9,494 bases of DNA, from assembly GCA_904502005.1 (NCBI GenBank), contig CAJGDC010000060.1, positions 1 to 9,494 of the forward strand, in the 5' to 3' direction. This document shows positions 7,945 to 9,494 of this stretch, one piece after another (position 1 is the first letter of the stretch; every line of letters begins with the position of its first letter). Under the pieces are notes generated by a model. That model saw only the letters and a program-made list of their open reading frames with translations, had not been told where the DNA came from and made no database searches. The stretch comes from an uncultured Alistipes sp. (GTDB lineage Bacteria; Bacteroidota; Bacteroidia; Bacteroidales; Rikenellaceae). The position numbers and the translations under genes were made by a program.

Positions 7945-9060
7945 TTAGCAACCCTCAAAAAGGTCACTAATTACGTTGTCAGAGACCAAAAAACGCTCAG
8001 CCGGCACAGCAATTTGACCACCACTCTCCACCAACCAACCGCACTCAATAAAGCGTTTGGCCCGACCCATTACACGGTTAGCCACCTGCTCGCCCCACCG
8101 TTGTGCAATATACTCAAGTTCTATGCCCTCAATGCGACGCAGGCTCACCATAATATACTCATTCAGAGCATCTAAGTCGGTTAGACTCTCACTGCCATAC
8201 TCCACACCGTCAACATACTGTTCAACACTCTGCTCACACCAGCGACGCACCTCTCCATTATACGAATGTGCACCAGGGCCTACACCCAGATACTCAGTGC
8301 CCGTCCAGTATGATGAATTATGGCGTGAACGGCATCCCGGGCGAGCAAAGTTACTCACCTCATAATGTTCATATCCCGCCGCTGTAAGTGCTTGATGAAC
8401 AGACAGAAACTCCTCTTCGCTCAGCTTTTCATTTACCTGACTAATATCACCACGAGAGAGCATCCTGCCAAAGCGTGTTTGCGGCTCAATAGTAAGGTGG
8501 TATGCTGATATATGTTCCGCTCCACTCTCAATAGCCTGCTGCAAGGTCTGCTCCAGGCTACGACCTCCAAAACCTGCAACGCCGAAAATTATATCGATAG
8601 ATATACTCTTAAAGCCAACTTTTCGCAACCTCTCCATAGCTGTTATAGCTCCTGCGGCCGAGTGTCTGCGACCCATAAACCGTAGACAATCATCGTCAAA
8701 AGATTGCACTCCCATAGATATTCTATTAACAGATGTTGCAGCGAGCTCTGCTGCATACTGCTCCGTAATATCATCGGGATTTACCTCAACAGTTATCTCC
8801 TCAACCGCCGAACAATCAAATAGTTGCCTTGCATGCGCGATAAACTGCTCAATCTCTGCAGCGCTCAACAACGAGGGTGTTCCTCCGCCGAAATAGATTG
8901 TACGAATGGTCCTATCTGTCAAAAAACCTGACTCGCGCTCCAACTCTCGGTGCATCTGCTCTAATACCTGCGGAATATATTTGAGCTTTACGCTACGCAT
9001 AAAGTCGCAATAGCCACAGACCCTTTTACAGAATGGAATATGAAAATATAGAGCTGCCAT
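7945..9060 (-). CDS. hemW: HemW, radical SAM heme chaperone (coproporphyrinogen III oxidase-like)
   Basis: 371 residues from the chosen start. Residues 1-20 read MAALYFHIPFCKRVCGYCDF and hold the CX3CX2C cluster ligands C11, C15 and C18; the CDF after the third Cys is typical of HemW, whereas true HemN has a further Cys (CxC). GGGTPSLL (58-65) is the SAM-binding glycine motif, followed by EVNPDDIT, MGVQSF and SAYHLTIEP (185-193). The HemW-type HNSSYW lies at 247-252, and the C-terminal HemN_C region follows. HemW is known to bind heme and deliver it to haemoproteins rather than to oxidise coproporphyrinogen. The frame extends upstream to 9147, but those 29 codons lack family similarity and run through the promoter, so the ATG at 9060-9058 is preferred. 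It is divergent from pckA and not obviously linked to glycogen metabolism. Confidence 0.94.
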   Translation of the reverse strand: MAALYFHIPFCKRVCGYCDFMRSVKLKYIPQVLEQMHRELERESGFLTDRTIRTIYFGGGTPSLLSAAEIEQFIAHARQLFDCSAVEEITVEVNPDDITEQYAAELAATSVNRISMGVQSFDDDCLRFMGRRHSAAGAITAMERLRKVGFKSISIDIIFGVAGFGGRSLEQTLQQAIESGAEHISAYHLTIEPQTRFGRMLSRGDISQVNEKLSEEEFLSVHQALTAAGYEHYEVSNFARPGCRSRHNSSYWTGTEYLGVGPGAHSYNGEVRRWCEQSVEQYVDGVEYGSESLTDLDALNEYIMVSLRRIEGIELEYIAQRWGEQVANRVMGRAKRFIECGWLVESGGQIAVPAERFLVSDNVISDLFEGC

Positions 9061-9064
9061 AGCA

Positions 9065-9095
9065 CAAAAGTAACCATTTTTGTAACCTCTGCAAA
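9065..9095 (-). promoter_or_regulatory. hemW promoter abutting its start codon
   Basis: On the minus strand TTTG (9095-9092) is followed after exactly 19 nt by TACTTTTG (9072-9065), a full match to the Bacteroides-type TTTG / TAnnTTTG promoter. Only 4 nt separate the -7 box from the hemW ATG at 9060. Transcription would therefore begin at or within a few bases of the start codon, giving a leaderless or nearly leaderless mRNA. Confidence 0.72.
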
Positions 9096-9237
9096 ATCCA
9101 ACAATAATTTTACTGTGAATAGTCGTATTTACCCTATGACTGGTCAAAAAATGGACCTTATATTTTTATAGTTCTGTCCTTATAATCAGTTTTTATAGCC
9201 ATATAAAGAAAAAATATAAATTTTTCTCTGTTATTTT

Positions 9238-9268
9238 TTTCACAATTCAAAAATTAGCAATATCTTTG
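9238..9268 (+). promoter_or_regulatory. pckA promoter
   Basis: TTTC (9238-9241), a 19-nt spacer and TATCTTTG (9261-9268) make a Bacteroidota-type promoter with a perfect -7 box. Both boxes and the spacing are identical to those of the synthase-phosphorylase promoter. The expected start is near 9275. The AT-rich stretch from about 9100 to 9237, between this and the hemW promoter, shows only a 9-base direct repeat TTTTTATAG (9163-9171, 9190-9198) and no gene. Confidence 0.75.
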
Positions 9269-9274
9269 CATCGG

Positions 9275-9397
9275 GAAAATAGGGGTTTATGCGAACTACC
9301 CCAAATTATAGGGCAGGGACGCGTAAAATTGTTAATAACAAATTGTTTTCCATAAAAAGATAAAACAAAAGGTTAAATCATTAAATACTAAACAATT
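9275..9397 (+). promoter_or_regulatory. Long pckA 5' leader with inverted and direct repeats
   Basis: About 123 nt lie between the predicted transcription start and the pckA ATG. The leader holds a small hairpin GGGGT (9282-9286) / ACCCC (9298-9302), a 13-base palindrome TTGTTAATAACAA (9329-9341), a direct repeat AAATTGTT (9326-9333 and 9340-9347), and a possible closing helix GGAAAA (9274-9279) / TTTTCC (9346-9351). The last 45 nt are A-rich and probably unstructured, as is usual before Bacteroidota start codons. No known riboswitch class is recognised. Regulation through this leader is an inference. Confidence 0.4.
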
Positions 9398-9494
9398 ATG
9401 GCTTTTAAGAAAGAAGATTTATTGAAGTACGGTATTACCGACACAACTGAGGTTGTTTACAATCCGTCTTATGGGGTTCTCTTTGAGGAGGAGA
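9398..9494 (+). CDS. pckA: Phosphoenolpyruvate carboxykinase (ATP), N-terminus only (cut by window edge)
   Basis: The ATG at 9398-9400 opens a frame of 32 codons plus one base that runs off the right edge. It contains LLKYGITDTTEVVYNPSY followed by GVLFEEE. The pattern of a Tyr-Gly-Ile turn, a short acidic stretch and then (V/I)V(Y/H)NPSY and LF/LY-EE is the characteristic N-terminus of ATP-dependent PEP carboxykinase, seen in E. coli PckA and Bacteroidota homologues. The enzyme interconverts oxaloacetate plus ATP with PEP, CO2 and ADP. In gut Bacteroidota it is thought to run mainly towards oxaloacetate, fixing CO2 during succinate fermentation. The nucleotide-binding and metal sites lie outside the window. 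No Shine-Dalgarno precedes the start; the preceding bases are A/T rich. Confidence 0.9.
   Translation, partial: MAFKKEDLLKYGITDTTEVVYNPSYGVLFEEE

Noticed and set aside
7477..8175. 232-codon open frame on the plus strand across the hemW-fusion gene junction
   Set aside because: It is antisense to two clear genes and the intergenic promoter, contains no recognisable domain and shows no plausible translation start signal.
9061..9147. In-frame upstream ATG that would lengthen HemW by 29 residues
   Set aside because: The extension has no HemW similarity and passes through the TTTG-N19-TACTTTTG promoter. The ATG at 9060-9058 gives the usual HemW beginning.
9163..9198. Direct repeat TTTTTATAG, two copies 27 bases apart
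   Set aside because: Nine-base AT-rich matches are expected by chance in such an AT-rich stretch, with no flanking symmetry or further copies.

Overview
The window looks like a piece of a Bacteroidota chromosome, most likely order Bacteroidales. The evidence is the protein families (a GT3 glycogen synthase, a DUF3417-type alpha-glucan phosphorylase and a GH133 debranching enzyme beside a GT4 enzyme), promoters of the TTTG / TAnnTTTG type, and AT-rich gene starts without Shine-Dalgarno sequences. I cannot place the genus from sequence alone.

Layout. Positions 1-7830 form an alpha-glucan (glycogen) locus read entirely on the minus strand. In transcription order it holds a 1415-residue two-enzyme protein (7830-3583: eukaryotic-type glycogen synthase fused to alpha-glucan phosphorylase), a 222-base intergenic region with a new promoter and several inverted repeats (3582-3361), and an apparent operon of an amylo-alpha-1,6-glucosidase-like protein (3360-1366), a GT4 glycosyltransferase (1360-50) and the first 12 codons of a GH57 enzyme (38-1), which leaves the window on the left. 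Upstream of the fusion lies hemW (9060-7945, minus), a radical-SAM heme chaperone. Divergent from hemW, the first 32 codons of pckA (ATP-type PEP carboxykinase) begin at 9398 on the plus strand.

How the genes fit together. The GT3 domain should build alpha-1,4-glucan from nucleotide-glucose and the fused phosphorylase should release glucose-1-phosphate from the same polymer. The debranching-like protein, GT4 enzyme and GH57 enzyme would handle branches and shorter maltodextrins. PEP carboxykinase supplies or drains PEP, so carbon storage and the PEP node are neighbours here. No ADP-glucose pyrophosphorylase or GH13 branching enzyme is in view.

Most notable points. The debranching-like protein has Asn at the position where the family carries its presumed catalytic Asp (TWMD reads TWMN), with three more active-site motifs altered. 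Opposing synthase and phosphorylase activities sit in one chain, both with intact key residues. The hemW promoter lies so close to the start codon that its mRNA should be almost leaderless. pckA has a structured leader of about 120 nt. I found no tRNA, rRNA, CRISPR array, insertion sequence or phage gene.
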